Assembly: GCF_003931795.1 (NCBI RefSeq)
Contig: NZ_CP034234.1
Location: forward strand, 434,001 to 498,000
DNA: 64,000 nucleotides
Source of the DNA: Erysipelothrix piscisicarius
GTDB taxonomy: Bacteria; Bacillota_I; Bacilli_A; Erysipelotrichales; Erysipelotrichaceae
Reading direction: 5' to 3'
A program made the translations under genes and the position numbers. The notes beneath the pieces were generated by a model. It saw only the letters and a list, made by a program, of their open reading frames with translations. It searched no databases and was not told where the DNA came from. Below are positions 36,686 to 45,148 of this stretch, one piece after another. The stretch's first letter is position 1. Each line of letters opens with the position of its first letter.

Positions 36686-37705
36686 ATGAAAATATTACTC
36701 TATCAAAAGGGCGAGAAAGCATTTAGTAAATCGGGAATTGGACGTGCAATGAAGCACCAAGTTCGTGCATTGACCGAAGCTAAAGTCGATTTCACAACAA
36801 ACACGCAAGACGACTATGATTTGGTTCATATTAATACTGTGGATTTTGGTGCGCGCATGTTTGCACGTAAAGCCCATCGTCGGGGTAAAAAGGTTGTGTA
36901 TCACGCCCATTCTACCGAGGAAGACTTCCGAAATTCATTTATGTTTTCCAATCAAATTGCCCCACTCTTTAAAAAACATATTGTTTCAAGTTATAAGTTG
37001 GGGGATTATATTTTGACACCAACACCCTATTCCAAGCGAATTCTTGAAGGATATGGAATCACGATCCCAATTGAAGATATTTCCAACGGCATTGATTTAA
37101 GTCGATTTGAATATCGTGCTGAAAAGGTTCAAGCATTTAGAGAGTACTTTAAGATTAAAGAAGGTCAACCTGTAGTGGTTTCGGTGGGACTCTATTTTGA
37201 ACGCAAAGGATTGCCTGATTTTATGGAAGTTGCTCGCAAGATGCCCGAGGTAACATTCATTTGGTTTGGTCACACTCCGCTTGCAAGTGTTACACAAAAG
37301 ATTCGTGATGCGATTAAACAGAAACCGGATAATGTCTTACTACCTGGTTATATTGCGGGCGATATTATTGAAGGGGCATATATGTGTGCTGATCTGTTCT
37401 TTTTCCCATCTTACGAAGAGACAGAGGGTATCGTTGTTTTGGAAGCATTGGCTGCACATTGCCAAACCCTTGTTCGAAATATTGGCGTATACGATCCATG
37501 GCTTGTGGATGGTGAGAATTGTTATAAGGGTGAATGTAATGAGGATTTTATCCGCATTGTTCAAGGATGTCTTGATCAAACTTTGCCTTCTACAACTGAA
37601 GCAGGATATCAAGTAGCGAAAGATCGCAGTATTAAAGCGATTGGGGAACAATTAAGAGGGATTTATACAAAAGTTTTAAATCAGGATTCCAACATCTTTA
37701 AGTAA
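36686..37705 (+). CDS. cpoA: GT4 glycolipid glycosyltransferase, CpoA-like
   Basis: A 339-residue GT-B glycosyltransferase of family GT4. KSGIGRAMKHQ at residues 15-25, HAHSTEEDFRNSFMFSNQ (about 73-90), ISNGIDLSRF and FFFPSYEETEGIVVLEAL (about 236-253) match Streptococcus pneumoniae CpoA, which adds galactose to glucosyl-diacylglycerol. The nucleotide-sugar glutamates are in EETEG...E. The expected product is a diglycosyl-diacylglycerol membrane lipid, often the anchor of lipoteichoic acid. No second lipid glycosyltransferase is adjacent. Confidence 0.88.
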   Translation: MKILLYQKGEKAFSKSGIGRAMKHQVRALTEAKVDFTTNTQDDYDLVHINTVDFGARMFARKAHRRGKKVVYHAHSTEEDFRNSFMFSNQIAPLFKKHIVSSYKLGDYILTPTPYSKRILEGYGITIPIEDISNGIDLSRFEYRAEKVQAFREYFKIKEGQPVVVSVGLYFERKGLPDFMEVARKMPEVTFIWFGHTPLASVTQKIRDAIKQKPDNVLLPGYIAGDIIEGAYMCADLFFFPSYEETEGIVVLEALAAHCQTLVRNIGVYDPWLVDGENCYKGECNEDFIRIVQGCLDQTLPSTTEAGYQVAKDRSIKAIGEQLRGIYTKVLNQDSNIFK

Positions 37706-37745
37706 GGTTGTACTTATGATATTATGACGATAACGAGGTGGATAT

Positions 37746-38326
37746 ATGAAACGTCTAAGTGTTTTTTTAGTTCTATTACTAATTTTAACGGGTTGCAGCG
37801 ATACGCCGGAAAACCGGAAGTGGTTGAACCGCCTGTGAATACATATGAAACCATTGCATTTAAACTGGGTGGGAAAGCGTATCAACTCCCAGTATCGTAT
37901 CAAACCTTATTTGAAGATGGATGGATTCCGACAACAGATATTGAAAGCATCTCCCTGGCTTCAAATAGTTATACAGATGGTTATGCTTTACGCAAAGATC
38001 GAAATATTATCTGGATTGCATTCTTTAATCCCGAAGATGAAGAAAAGATGTTAGAAGAGACGCTTGTAGCATCGATAAGTGCTGAAAATCGTGAATCGTA
38101 TTATGATGATCCTGTGGATATTATTGTCCATGAAGGCATTTCCTTTGAAACACCCAAAGAAACAATCATAGAACAATTAGGGGACTACACGGAAGATGAA
38201 AATGCACGATTTAAAAACATTACATTTGAACATACTAAAAAAGCTAAAAGTGTTTTCAAATTTGATATTGATTCGGGACGTATGGAATATATTGAAATTA
38301 CAAATTATCGAAAACCAAGGTCGTAA
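37746..38326 (+). pseudogene. Small lipoprotein of unknown function, frameshifted after the lipobox
   Basis: After a ribosome site GAGGTGG the ATG at 37746 starts MKRLSVFLVLLLILTGC, a signal peptide with lipobox LTGC, then SDTPEN and a stop soon after. Another frame continues KPEVVEPPVNTYETIAFKLG to 38326. One extra A in the AAAA run at 37810-37813 joins them as CSDTPEKPEVVEPP, giving ~193 residues. The mature part has no recognised domain and is acidic, with repeated short strands. It is next to a glycolipid glycosyltransferase and may act at the membrane surface. Confidence 0.75.
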
Positions 38327-38357
38327 AATAGATACAAATGCGTATCTATTTTTTTTT
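38326..38357 (+). terminator. Rho-independent terminator after the lipoprotein gene
   Basis: Arms AAATAGATAC / GTATCTATTT with an AAATGC loop, then a T-run. It directly follows the stop codon. Confidence 0.9.
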
Positions 38358-38422
38358 ATTTATTCTTGTCAGAAAAACATCATAAGCGTATGATAATGAA
38401 GAAAAAGTTGGGAGTTGTCATT

Positions 38423-39979
38423 TTGAAGAAAAAAGAACAGATTATTAATTATTTTGATAAGACGCGTTTAGCCTTTATTGGTAAGGGAATACTGGTAGGT
38501 ATCTGCGCAGGTCTTGTTGTCAGTTTATTTCGATATCTTATTGAGGAATTGTTAGGACTTGTGAAGTTGGGTTATGCACTCTTACACATTAATCCTCAAA
38601 TGATTCTTTTTTGGGTTATCGCATCAATCATCCTTGCGGTGGTTTTGGGGCTCTTTATTAAAAAAGATCCAATGATTAAAGGCAGTGGTATTCCGCAAAT
38701 TGAAGGTCAAATATTAGGGGTAATGCACATGAATTGGCTCTCGATTGTTTTGCGAAAAGGAGTTGCGGGTGTTTTGGCTATTGGATCTGGGCTCTTTTTA
38801 GGTAGAGAAGGACCTTCGATTCAGTTAGGTGCAGCCGTTGGACAAGGTGTTAATGAAGGATTTAAAGGCAATAGGATGTCTGAAAAGGTATTGGTCTCAA
38901 GTGGAGCAGGAGCGGGTCTCGCCGCGGCGTTTAACGCTCCGGTAGCAGGGTTGTTGTTTGTATTGGAAGAGGTTCATCATAATTTCTCGCCACTTGTTCT
39001 TCTAACGACACTTGCGGCAACGACAACAGCAAATTTTATTTCACTTTACTTTTTTGGTTTAAGACCAATCCTATCGTTTGGATATTTACAAACATTTGAA
39101 TTGAAGCATTATGGATTCTTAGTGTTCTTAGGTGTGCTTTTAGGTGTAGCGGGCTTTATCTACCAAAAAGTCGTTCTCTGGATACCTACGGTCTACAGCA
39201 AGCTCAAAAAAATGCCACCATATTTTTACGGAGTTATTCCATTTATCCTCGTAATTCCGATTGGTTATTTTTATCCACACTTAATTGGAGGAGGGAGTGA
39301 TATTATTCATCTTCTTGCGGAGAATCCTTTTGGACTTTCCACACTCATTTCAATCTTTATTCTAAGATTTATATTCTCGATGATTTCTTATGGTTCTGGT
39401 CTACCAGGAGGTATATTTTTACCAATTCTTTCTCTTGGTTCCTTGTTAGGGGCAATATATGGTGTATTTTTAACGACACAGTTTGGCTTCGATCCGAACC
39501 TTTTAAAATCATTTATTGTGATTGCAATGGCAGGGTACTTTACCGCCATTGGTAAAGCACCGCTCACGGCAATTGTGCTAATCACTGAGATGGTTGGTAA
39601 TTTTGATCAACTGATGCCGATGGCGGTTGTTTCTTTGGTTGCTTATGTCATTTCGGATTTATGTGGGGGAGAACCTGTGTATGAAGCGATGTTGGAACGT
39701 TTGGTGGGAGAACGGGAACCCAATATTACCGGTCAAAAAGTTATTGTTGAACTGTGTGTGCACGTTGAAAGTGCTCTTGACGGTTGCATGGTTCGCGATG
39801 TTAGTTGGCCAAGATCAAGTCTTTTGACAGGGATAAGTCGGGGAGACCATGAATTTATTCCACATGGAGATAGTATTATTTGTGCGGGTGATACATTAAT
39901 GATTTTAACTAATCGTGATTCAAGCGCAGAAGTACGTGAGTATCTTTCCAGTTACGTAGGGGTTAAAAAACCAGTTTAG
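38423..39979 (+). CDS. clcA: ClC-type chloride/proton antiporter with a TrkA-C domain
   Basis: A 518-residue membrane protein. The three ClC selectivity motifs are present: GSGIPQ (about residues 93-98), GREGPSIQ (about 131-138, with the gating glutamate) and GGIFLPIL (about 331-338). The intact gating glutamate favours Cl-/H+ exchange, not channel activity or fluoride export. A C-terminal cytosolic domain of about 75 residues resembles TrkA-C/RCK_C. The start is TTG 38423, eight bases after GGAG; the longer in-frame extension lacks a ribosome site. Confidence 0.9.
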   Translation: MKKKEQIINYFDKTRLAFIGKGILVGICAGLVVSLFRYLIEELLGLVKLGYALLHINPQMILFWVIASIILAVVLGLFIKKDPMIKGSGIPQIEGQILGVMHMNWLSIVLRKGVAGVLAIGSGLFLGREGPSIQLGAAVGQGVNEGFKGNRMSEKVLVSSGAGAGLAAAFNAPVAGLLFVLEEVHHNFSPLVLLTTLAATTTANFISLYFFGLRPILSFGYLQTFELKHYGFLVFLGVLLGVAGFIYQKVVLWIPTVYSKLKKMPPYFYGVIPFILVIPIGYFYPHLIGGGSDIIHLLAENPFGLSTLISIFILRFIFSMISYGSGLPGGIFLPILSLGSLLGAIYGVFLTTQFGFDPNLLKSFIVIAMAGYFTAIGKAPLTAIVLITEMVGNFDQLMPMAVVSLVAYVISDLCGGEPVYEAMLERLVGEREPNITGQKVIVELCVHVESALDGCMVRDVSWPRSSLLTGISRGDHEFIPHGDSIICAGDTLMILTNRDSSAEVREYLSSYVGVKKPV

Positions 39980-39992
39980 GACTGGTTTTTTA
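39965..39992 (+). terminator. Terminator overlapping the end of clcA
   Basis: Arms AAAAAACCAGT / ACTGGTTTTTT; the clcA stop TAG lies in the loop. Confidence 0.88.
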
Positions 39993-40043
39993 ATGGACTT
40001 ATTTATTATTAGGGTTAAAGCACTAAAAAAATTCTCAAACCCG

Positions 40044-40071
40044 TTGACAAAATACAAGAATGCGATATGAT
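40044..40071 (+). promoter_or_regulatory. Promoter of htpG
   Basis: TTGACA (40044-40049), a 16-base spacer and TATGAT (40066-40071). The start of transcription falls inside the CIRCE element that follows. Confidence 0.85.
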
Positions 40072-40072
40072 A

Positions 40073-40099
40073 TTAGCAATTAACGAATTAGAGTGCTAA
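40073..40099 (+). promoter_or_regulatory. CIRCE-like operator (HrcA site) upstream of htpG
   Basis: TTAGCAATT-N9-GAGTGCTAA. The right arm and the nine-base spacer match the CIRCE consensus TTAGCACTC-N9-GAGTGCTAA exactly; the left arm has three differences at its inner end. It lies at the transcription start and overlaps the ribosome site region, as CIRCE elements do. Confidence 0.85.
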
Positions 40100-40110
40100 G
40101 GAGGAATAGA

Positions 40111-41967
40111 ATGGCTCGAACAAAACAATTTAAAGCTGAATCAAAAAGGCTACTGGACTTAATGATTAATTCTATCTATACAAACAAGGAAATTTTCTTG
40201 CGAGAACTCATATCAAATGCGAGTGATGCGGAAGATAAACTTTACTATAAATCTTTGCAGGATACCTCGATTGAAATCAGTAAAGACGATCTAAAAATAG
40301 AAATTGAATTGGATGAGGAGAACCGTACCTTAACCATTCATGACTATGGTATTGGTATGACTGAAAAAGAATTAGAAACTTATCTGGGGACAATTGCGAA
40401 AAGTGATTCGCATGCCTTTAAAAAAGCGCTTGAGGAAGGTGATGATGCGGTTGACGTCATTGGCCAATTCGGTGTGGGTTTCTACTCTGCGTTTATGGTA
40501 AGTGATCACGTTGATGTTATCTCAAAGGCTTATGGTTCTGAAGCTGCTTATAAGTTTAGCTCGGATGGATTAGATGGATTTAAAATTGAAGCAGCAGAAC
40601 GGGAAAAACACGGAACCACAATCGTATGTAAGATTAAAGACAATACGGATGACGAATTTTATGAACGATTTATTGATGAGTACACAATCAAGAATTTAAT
40701 CAAAACATATTCAGATTACATTCGTTATCCAATTGAAATGAAAGTAGAAGACGAAGTCGAAGTTTTAAACTCAATGATTCCAATTTGGAAACGATCCAAA
40801 AATGATGTTACTGAGGAAGCATTAAATCAATTCTATAGAGATAAATTCAATGATTATGATGATCCATTTAAAACAATTCAGATGAAAGTTGAAGGAAACC
40901 CTTCTTTCGATGCATTACTGTTTATTCCCAAACATGTTCCAATGGATTTCTACTCACAATCCTTTGAACCCGGACTCCAACTTTACAGTCGTGGCGTGTT
41001 TATCATGGATCACAGCAAGTCTTTAATTCCGGAAGAATTCCGATTTGTAAGAGGACTTGTGGATTCACCTGATTTAAATCTAAATATTTCACGTGAAATC
41101 CTACAACATGATCGACAACTTGCTGCGATTTCAAAACGAATTGAACGAAAGATCAAAAGCGAACTAGAGCTAATGATGAAAAACGATCGTGAATCGTATG
41201 AATCATTCTGGAAAAACTTTGGTCTTTCAATCAAATATGGTATTTACACGTCTTACGGATCAAAAAGCGATGCCTTAAAGGATCTTGTCCTCTTTAAGAG
41301 TTCACAGGGTGATGATTTGGTAGCGTTCAAAGAATATATGGAACGTATGAAAGAAGATCAAGAAGAAATCTATTATGTTTCTGGTGAAAACGAAACAAAA
41401 TGTGCTCATCTACCTCAGACTGAATTTGTTGTTTCAAAAGGTTATGAAGTACTTTATTTCACAGATGAGATTGATGAATTTGCAATTCAAATGTTGCGTG
41501 AGTATGGGGGCAAAGCCTTCAAATCAATTAATCAAGGGGACCTTGATTTAGTTGATGATGAAACTAAAAAATCAATTGAAGCGAAAAAAGAAACGCATAA
41601 ACTTTTAATTGAAGCATTAAAAGAAGCTTTAAAGGATGAAGTTGATGATGTAACCTTATCCACTCGCCTCGTAAATCACCCAGTGTGTCTCGTCAGTGAA
41701 GAGGGTGTTTCATTTGAGATGGAGAAAGTGTTGAATGCGATTCCTGATCAAGGGGAACACGTGAAAGCAAAACGGATTTTAGAAATTAATCCAGAACATC
41801 CACTGCTTGATGCACTTGAAAATGTTCATCAAAACAAACCTGAGGAACTCGGTGATTTTGCGACCATCTTATATGATCAAGCATGTCTAATCGAAGGACT
41901 TCCTATTAAAGACCCAGTAACATTCTCAAAACGCGTTGCTGACTTAATGGTAGCTTCCGCAAAATAA
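40111..41967 (+). CDS. htpG: Hsp90-family chaperone HtpG
   Basis: A 618-residue Hsp90. The GHKL ATP-binding domain shows LISNASDAEDKL (about residues 30-41; Asn in place and DA commonly DAxDK), the DYGIGMT loop (about 78-84) and GQFGVGFYSAFMV. The middle and C-terminal dimerisation domains follow and are complete. ATG 40111 follows AAGGAGG; the in-frame GTG 40093 lies within the CIRCE arm. HrcA control is indicated by that operator. Confidence 0.95.
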   Translation: MARTKQFKAESKRLLDLMINSIYTNKEIFLRELISNASDAEDKLYYKSLQDTSIEISKDDLKIEIELDEENRTLTIHDYGIGMTEKELETYLGTIAKSDSHAFKKALEEGDDAVDVIGQFGVGFYSAFMVSDHVDVISKAYGSEAAYKFSSDGLDGFKIEAAEREKHGTTIVCKIKDNTDDEFYERFIDEYTIKNLIKTYSDYIRYPIEMKVEDEVEVLNSMIPIWKRSKNDVTEEALNQFYRDKFNDYDDPFKTIQMKVEGNPSFDALLFIPKHVPMDFYSQSFEPGLQLYSRGVFIMDHSKSLIPEEFRFVRGLVDSPDLNLNISREILQHDRQLAAISKRIERKIKSELELMMKNDRESYESFWKNFGLSIKYGIYTSYGSKSDALKDLVLFKSSQGDDLVAFKEYMERMKEDQEEIYYVSGENETKCAHLPQTEFVVSKGYEVLYFTDEIDEFAIQMLREYGGKAFKSINQGDLDLVDDETKKSIEAKKETHKLLIEALKEALKDEVDDVTLSTRLVNHPVCLVSEEGVSFEMEKVLNAIPDQGEHVKAKRILEINPEHPLLDALENVHQNKPEELGDFATILYDQACLIEGLPIKDPVTFSKRVADLMVASAK

Positions 41968-41979
41968 TAACATTATGCA

Positions 41980-42010
41980 AAACCCCTTTATGAATCGTAA
42001 AGGGGTTTCG
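41980..42010 (+). terminator. Probable terminator after htpG
   Basis: Strong arms AAACCCCTTTA / TAAAGGGGTTT around TGAATCG, but only three T residues follow, so termination may be partial. Confidence 0.6.
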
Positions 42011-42088
42011 CGTATGCGGTTGATAATAAAAAAAACTGTGGTTTTAGACTGATTGTGCTACAATATATTTAGAAAAAGAGGATTTGTA

Positions 42089-42691
42089 ATGCGAAGTGTA
42101 GGAGAAAATCTACTGAATTTTGTTCCTAATTTTACGGTAATTGACTTAGAAACAACAGGGCGTAGTAATAAGTTTGAAGACGTAACGGAATTAAGTGCGA
42201 TAAAGTATCGAAATTATAAACAAGTCGATGCATTTTCCACATTGGTAAAACCTGATAATTCAATTCTTCCTTTTGTTGTAGAGCTAACTGGCATTACCGA
42301 AGAAATGGTTTCCGATGCACCTAAAATAAATGAGGTTATCGAACAATTTGTTGAGTTTATTGGGACTGATGTTATTCTTGGTCATAATGTAATGTTTGAT
42401 TATGGTCTTGTTTATGATGCTTATCTCGATGTTGTTGGGAAACGTATGCATAACGATTACGTTGATACGCTCCGCGTTTCAAGGCTTTTAAATAAAGATT
42501 CTAAGAACCATAAATTAGAAACTTTATGTATTTACTTTAATGTTGAGCGTTTAGTGGGACATCGAGGTTCAGAAGATTGTCTTCAGACTGCAGAAGTCTA
42601 TATCAAAATGAAGGATAAGTATAAACGCCTACGACAGATTCAAAAAGAACAAAAACCAAAAGTATATCCTGTAGAAAAGGGGGCAGAATAA
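42089..42691 (+). CDS. DnaQ-like 3'-5' exonuclease (DEDDh)
   Basis: A 200-residue exonuclease domain protein. The DEDDh residues are all visible: DLETTG (ExoI, about residues 18-23), LGHNVMFDYGLV (ExoII, about 104-115) and HRGSEDC (ExoIII, about 154-160). It resembles the epsilon/PolC proofreading domain but is a stand-alone protein, so its polymerase partner or RNA substrate is unknown. ATG 42089 follows AGAGGA. The next gene begins immediately after its stop. Confidence 0.88.
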   Translation: MRSVGENLLNFVPNFTVIDLETTGRSNKFEDVTELSAIKYRNYKQVDAFSTLVKPDNSILPFVVELTGITEEMVSDAPKINEVIEQFVEFIGTDVILGHNVMFDYGLVYDAYLDVVGKRMHNDYVDTLRVSRLLNKDSKNHKLETLCIYFNVERLVGHRGSEDCLQTAEVYIKMKDKYKRLRQIQKEQKPKVYPVEKGAE

Positions 42692-43243
42692 ATGAATGTT
42701 TATGATTTCGATAAGACCATTTATGATGGGGATAGTTCCATGGATTTCTATAAGTACAATTTAAAACGTGATAAATCGATCATGAAATTTTGGCCGCGTC
42801 AAATCAAAGCAGCGCTTGACTATAAACGTGGAAAGATTGATAAGACAGAAATGAAAACGGTTTTTTATGAGTATTTCACGGCGATTCCTGATATTAGAAA
42901 ACGAGTCTTAGAATTTTGGGATGAACATCGTGATAAGATTAAACCATGGTATCTTGAACAAAAACGTGATGATGATTTAATTATATCAGCATCACCGGAG
43001 TTTATGCTTGAACCAATTTGTGATGAATTAGGTATTGAATTGATCGCTTCGGTTGTTGACCCAAAAACTGGGAAGAATCTCAAACATAATTGTTGGGGTG
43101 CTGAAAAAGTTGCACGTATGGAAGCATTTTATGATTTGGGTCTGATGGAAGATTTCTATTCTGATTCCTATTCAGATGATCCACTCGCACAGTATGCCGA
43201 GCATGCGTATCTCGTAGAAGGTAATACGATAAAACCTTGGTAG
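42692..43243 (+). CDS. HAD-superfamily (HAD-IB-like) phosphatase
   Basis: A 183-residue hydrolase with the four HAD motifs: nucleophile DFDKTIYDGD (residues 5-14), motif II SASPEF (about 94-99), a Lys in NLKHNCWGAEK and motif IV YSDSYSDDPL (about 147-156). The helical cap between motifs I and II fits the SerB-like IB class. Substrate unknown. Its ATG abuts the stop of the DnaQ-like gene, so the two are coupled. Confidence 0.87.
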   Translation: MNVYDFDKTIYDGDSSMDFYKYNLKRDKSIMKFWPRQIKAALDYKRGKIDKTEMKTVFYEYFTAIPDIRKRVLEFWDEHRDKIKPWYLEQKRDDDLIISASPEFMLEPICDELGIELIASVVDPKTGKNLKHNCWGAEKVARMEAFYDLGLMEDFYSDSYSDDPLAQYAEHAYLVEGNTIKPW

Positions 43244-43248
43244 AAATA

Positions 43249-43289
43249 AGACTGATACTCTCTTTACGAGGGGATCAGTTTTTTTTATT
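43249..43289 (+). terminator. Terminator after the HAD gene
   Basis: ACTGAT...ATCAGT outer arms, with an inner CTC/GAG pair, and T8. Confidence 0.75.
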
Positions 43290-43290
43290 T

Positions 43291-43339
43291 CACTAATTAT
43301 TGGCGAAAATATTGAAATTAGTGAAATTAGTGGTATAAT
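43291..43339 (+). promoter_or_regulatory. Promoter of the unknown-nfeD-SPFH operon with repeated AATTAGTG elements
   Basis: TTGAAA (43312-43317) and TATAAT (43334-43339) with a 16-base spacer. The spacer contains two direct AATTAGTG copies (43316-43323 and 43325-43332, nine-base period), and an inverted copy CACTAATT is at 43291-43298. Three copies of one octamer around the core promoter suggest an operator for an unidentified regulator. Confidence 0.7.
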
Positions 43340-43361
43340 TTGAAAAGTAAAGGAGGTCGCT

Positions 43362-43742
43362 ATGTTTGAATGGGTAACAGGAAATTCACAACTTCAAGTT
43401 GTGAATTTGACTGAAAAAAGTTTAACATTAAATCAAAATGCATCATCTCATTTTAAAGACAGTCAGTATGTCTTGGTTGGTTTTTCAAAAGATGGGCAGG
43501 TTGGCATTAAGCCAGTTACAAAACGCGATCTTGAACTGAATGTCTATCCAGTCGAGAATTTGCATAAAATTTCAATTGGTAAAGGTTATGCGAAGGTAAA
43601 TAATAAAGCGTTGTGTGATTTAATCTCTGCTAAAGTAGGGAAAAATCTTGACGGTCAGAAGGTTATTGCGAATTATGACAAAAAAGAACGTGTTCTAACA
43701 TTTGATTTGTCATCACTAAATGAAGAGGGAGTGATACTATGA
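43362..43742 (+). CDS. Conserved-looking protein of unknown function, first gene of an NfeD/SPFH operon
   Basis: A 126-residue soluble protein with no signal peptide or helix pair. It starts MFEWVTGNSQLQVVNLTEKS and has a mostly beta pattern: short alternating strands such as QYVLVGFSKDGQVGIKPVTK and a motif KISIGKGYAKVNNKALCDLI (about residues 66-85). Its early part, with a phrase like SLTLNQNASSHF, recalls a swapped-hairpin AbrB-type domain, but this is only a guess. AAAGGAGG precedes ATG 43362. It overlaps nfeD by four bases, so its role is tied to the membrane-microdomain genes that follow. Confidence 0.75.
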   Translation: MFEWVTGNSQLQVVNLTEKSLTLNQNASSHFKDSQYVLVGFSKDGQVGIKPVTKRDLELNVYPVENLHKISIGKGYAKVNNKALCDLISAKVGKNLDGQKVIANYDKKERVLTFDLSSLNEEGVIL

Positions 43743-44182
43743 CATTAACGATGGATTGGGTATGGCTAATTGTTTGTTTAGGGATGTTGGTGCTTGAAGT
43801 AATCACGGTTGGAAATTTGGTTTCCCTTTGGTTTTCATTTGCTGGGCTTGCGGCACTAGGTACAACATTTTTAACAGATAATGTAGCAGTACAGTTAGCG
43901 GTTTTCGCTATAGTAAGTGTTGCGGCATTAATTATGATTCGTCCAATGACTAAAAATCTCTTAAGAGGTAATGTTGTTTCGACGAATGCGGATCGTTTAA
44001 TTGGCCGTCAATTTATTTTAAATGAAGAAATTAACCAAGATTCTTGGGGAAAAATCAAGGTTCATGGCGAGGAATGGTCCGCAACGACGGCAGATCAATC
44101 TTCAATTTCAGCACATACACGTGTTGAAGTTATTGTCATAGAGGGTGTAAAATTAATTGTGAAAAGTGTAGAGGAGGCTTAA
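43739..44182 (+). CDS. NfeD-family membrane protein (short form)
   Basis: A 147-residue protein with about three N-terminal helices (residues 6-70) and a C-terminal OB-fold domain (about 80-147, including LIGRQFILNEEIN and GKIKVHGEEWSA). This is the short NfeD type (NfeD1b), which works with SPFH/flotillin-like partners. The partner gene follows two bases later. Start overlaps the upstream unknown gene as ATGA. Confidence 0.9.
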   Translation: MTLTMDWVWLIVCLGMLVLEVITVGNLVSLWFSFAGLAALGTTFLTDNVAVQLAVFAIVSVAALIMIRPMTKNLLRGNVVSTNADRLIGRQFILNEEINQDSWGKIKVHGEEWSATTADQSSISAHTRVEVIVIEGVKLIVKSVEEA

Positions 44183-44183
44183 C

Positions 44184-45074
44184 ATGCCAGGAATAATTTT
44201 ATTTTTAGTCATTTTAGCATTAGTATTAATCATTATTGGATATTGCATTCGTGTGATTCCGCAATCAAATGCCTATGTTGTTGAACGATTAGGTGCTTAC
44301 AGTCATACACTCGATAAGGGAATGCATTTAATTCTGCCGTTTGTAGATCGTGTTGCCAATAAAGTTTCTTTAAAGGAACGTGTTCAAGACTTTGCACCAC
44401 AACCTGTTATTACAAAAGATAACGTAACAATGCAAATTGATACGGTTGTCTATTTCCAAATTACAGATCCAGTATTATATACATACGGTATTCATAATCC
44501 AATTAATGCTATTGAAAATCTTACAGCAACAACGCTTCGTAATATAATTGGGGATTTGGAGTTAGACCAAACCTTAACGTCGCGTGATATCATCAACTCA
44601 AAAATGAGAGCAATTCTTGATGAAGCAACAGATCCTTGGGGTATTCGTGTACAACGTGTTTAAGTTAAAAACATTATTCCTCCACGTGATATTCAAGAAG
44701 CAATGGAAAAACAAATGCGTGCTGAACGTGAACGACGCGAGTCAATCTTACGTGCAGAAGGGGAAAAACGCTCTGCAATTCTGATTGCTGAAGGGGAAAA
44801 GGAATCAACCGTACTTCGAGCTCAAGCTCGTAAAGAAGCAATGATTACAGAAGCTGAAGGGGAAGCCCAAGCTATGGAACGTGTGTTTGACGCTCAATCT
44901 AAAGGGGCACAACTGTTAGCATCTATTGATCCAAATAGCGCTTATCTAAAACTTAAGAGTTTTGAAGCGTTTGAAAAAGCAGCAAATGGCCAAGCAACAA
45001 AAATTATTGTTCCTTCCGATTTACAAAACTTAGCTTCCGTTTTAGCAGCAGGTAAAGAAATTATTAACAAATAA
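44184..45074 (+). pseudogene. SPFH/Band-7 (stomatin-like) protein with an internal TAA
   Basis: A single frame of 297 codons runs from ATG 44184 to 45074, interrupted by TAA at 44661-44663 after GIRVQRV. The sequence continues in frame as VKNIIPPRDIQEAMEKQMRA. Related proteins have RVE-VKNI here, so GAA to TAA (one G-to-T change) is likely. It has an N-terminal helix (about 3-22), a Band-7 domain (about 25-190, with VIPQSNAYVVERLG) and a coiled-coil of Arg/Glu-rich heptads (RAEGEKRSAIL). With NfeD it would form membrane scaffold complexes. As written only the first 159 residues are made. Confidence 0.85.
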
Positions 45075-45078
45075 TATA

Positions 45079-45105
45079 AGACCACTCTTAGAGTGGTTTT
45101 TTTTA
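45079..45105 (+). terminator. Rho-independent terminator after the SPFH gene
   Basis: ACCACTC / GAGTGGT arms with a TTA loop and T8. Confidence 0.92.
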
Positions 45106-45148
45106 GGTTTATTTAAGCGCGCACCATACTTATTATTGGGTGATTTAA

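Noticed and set aside
37266..37616. A 116-codon ORF inside the cpoA-like gene
   Set aside because: It lies in a shifted frame of a conserved glycosyltransferase and has no ribosome site or plausible protein features.
38423..39979. Fluoride-specific ClC exporter
   Set aside because: The protein has the standard GSGIP and GREGP motifs of Cl-/H+ exchangers and is not under the fluoride riboswitch.
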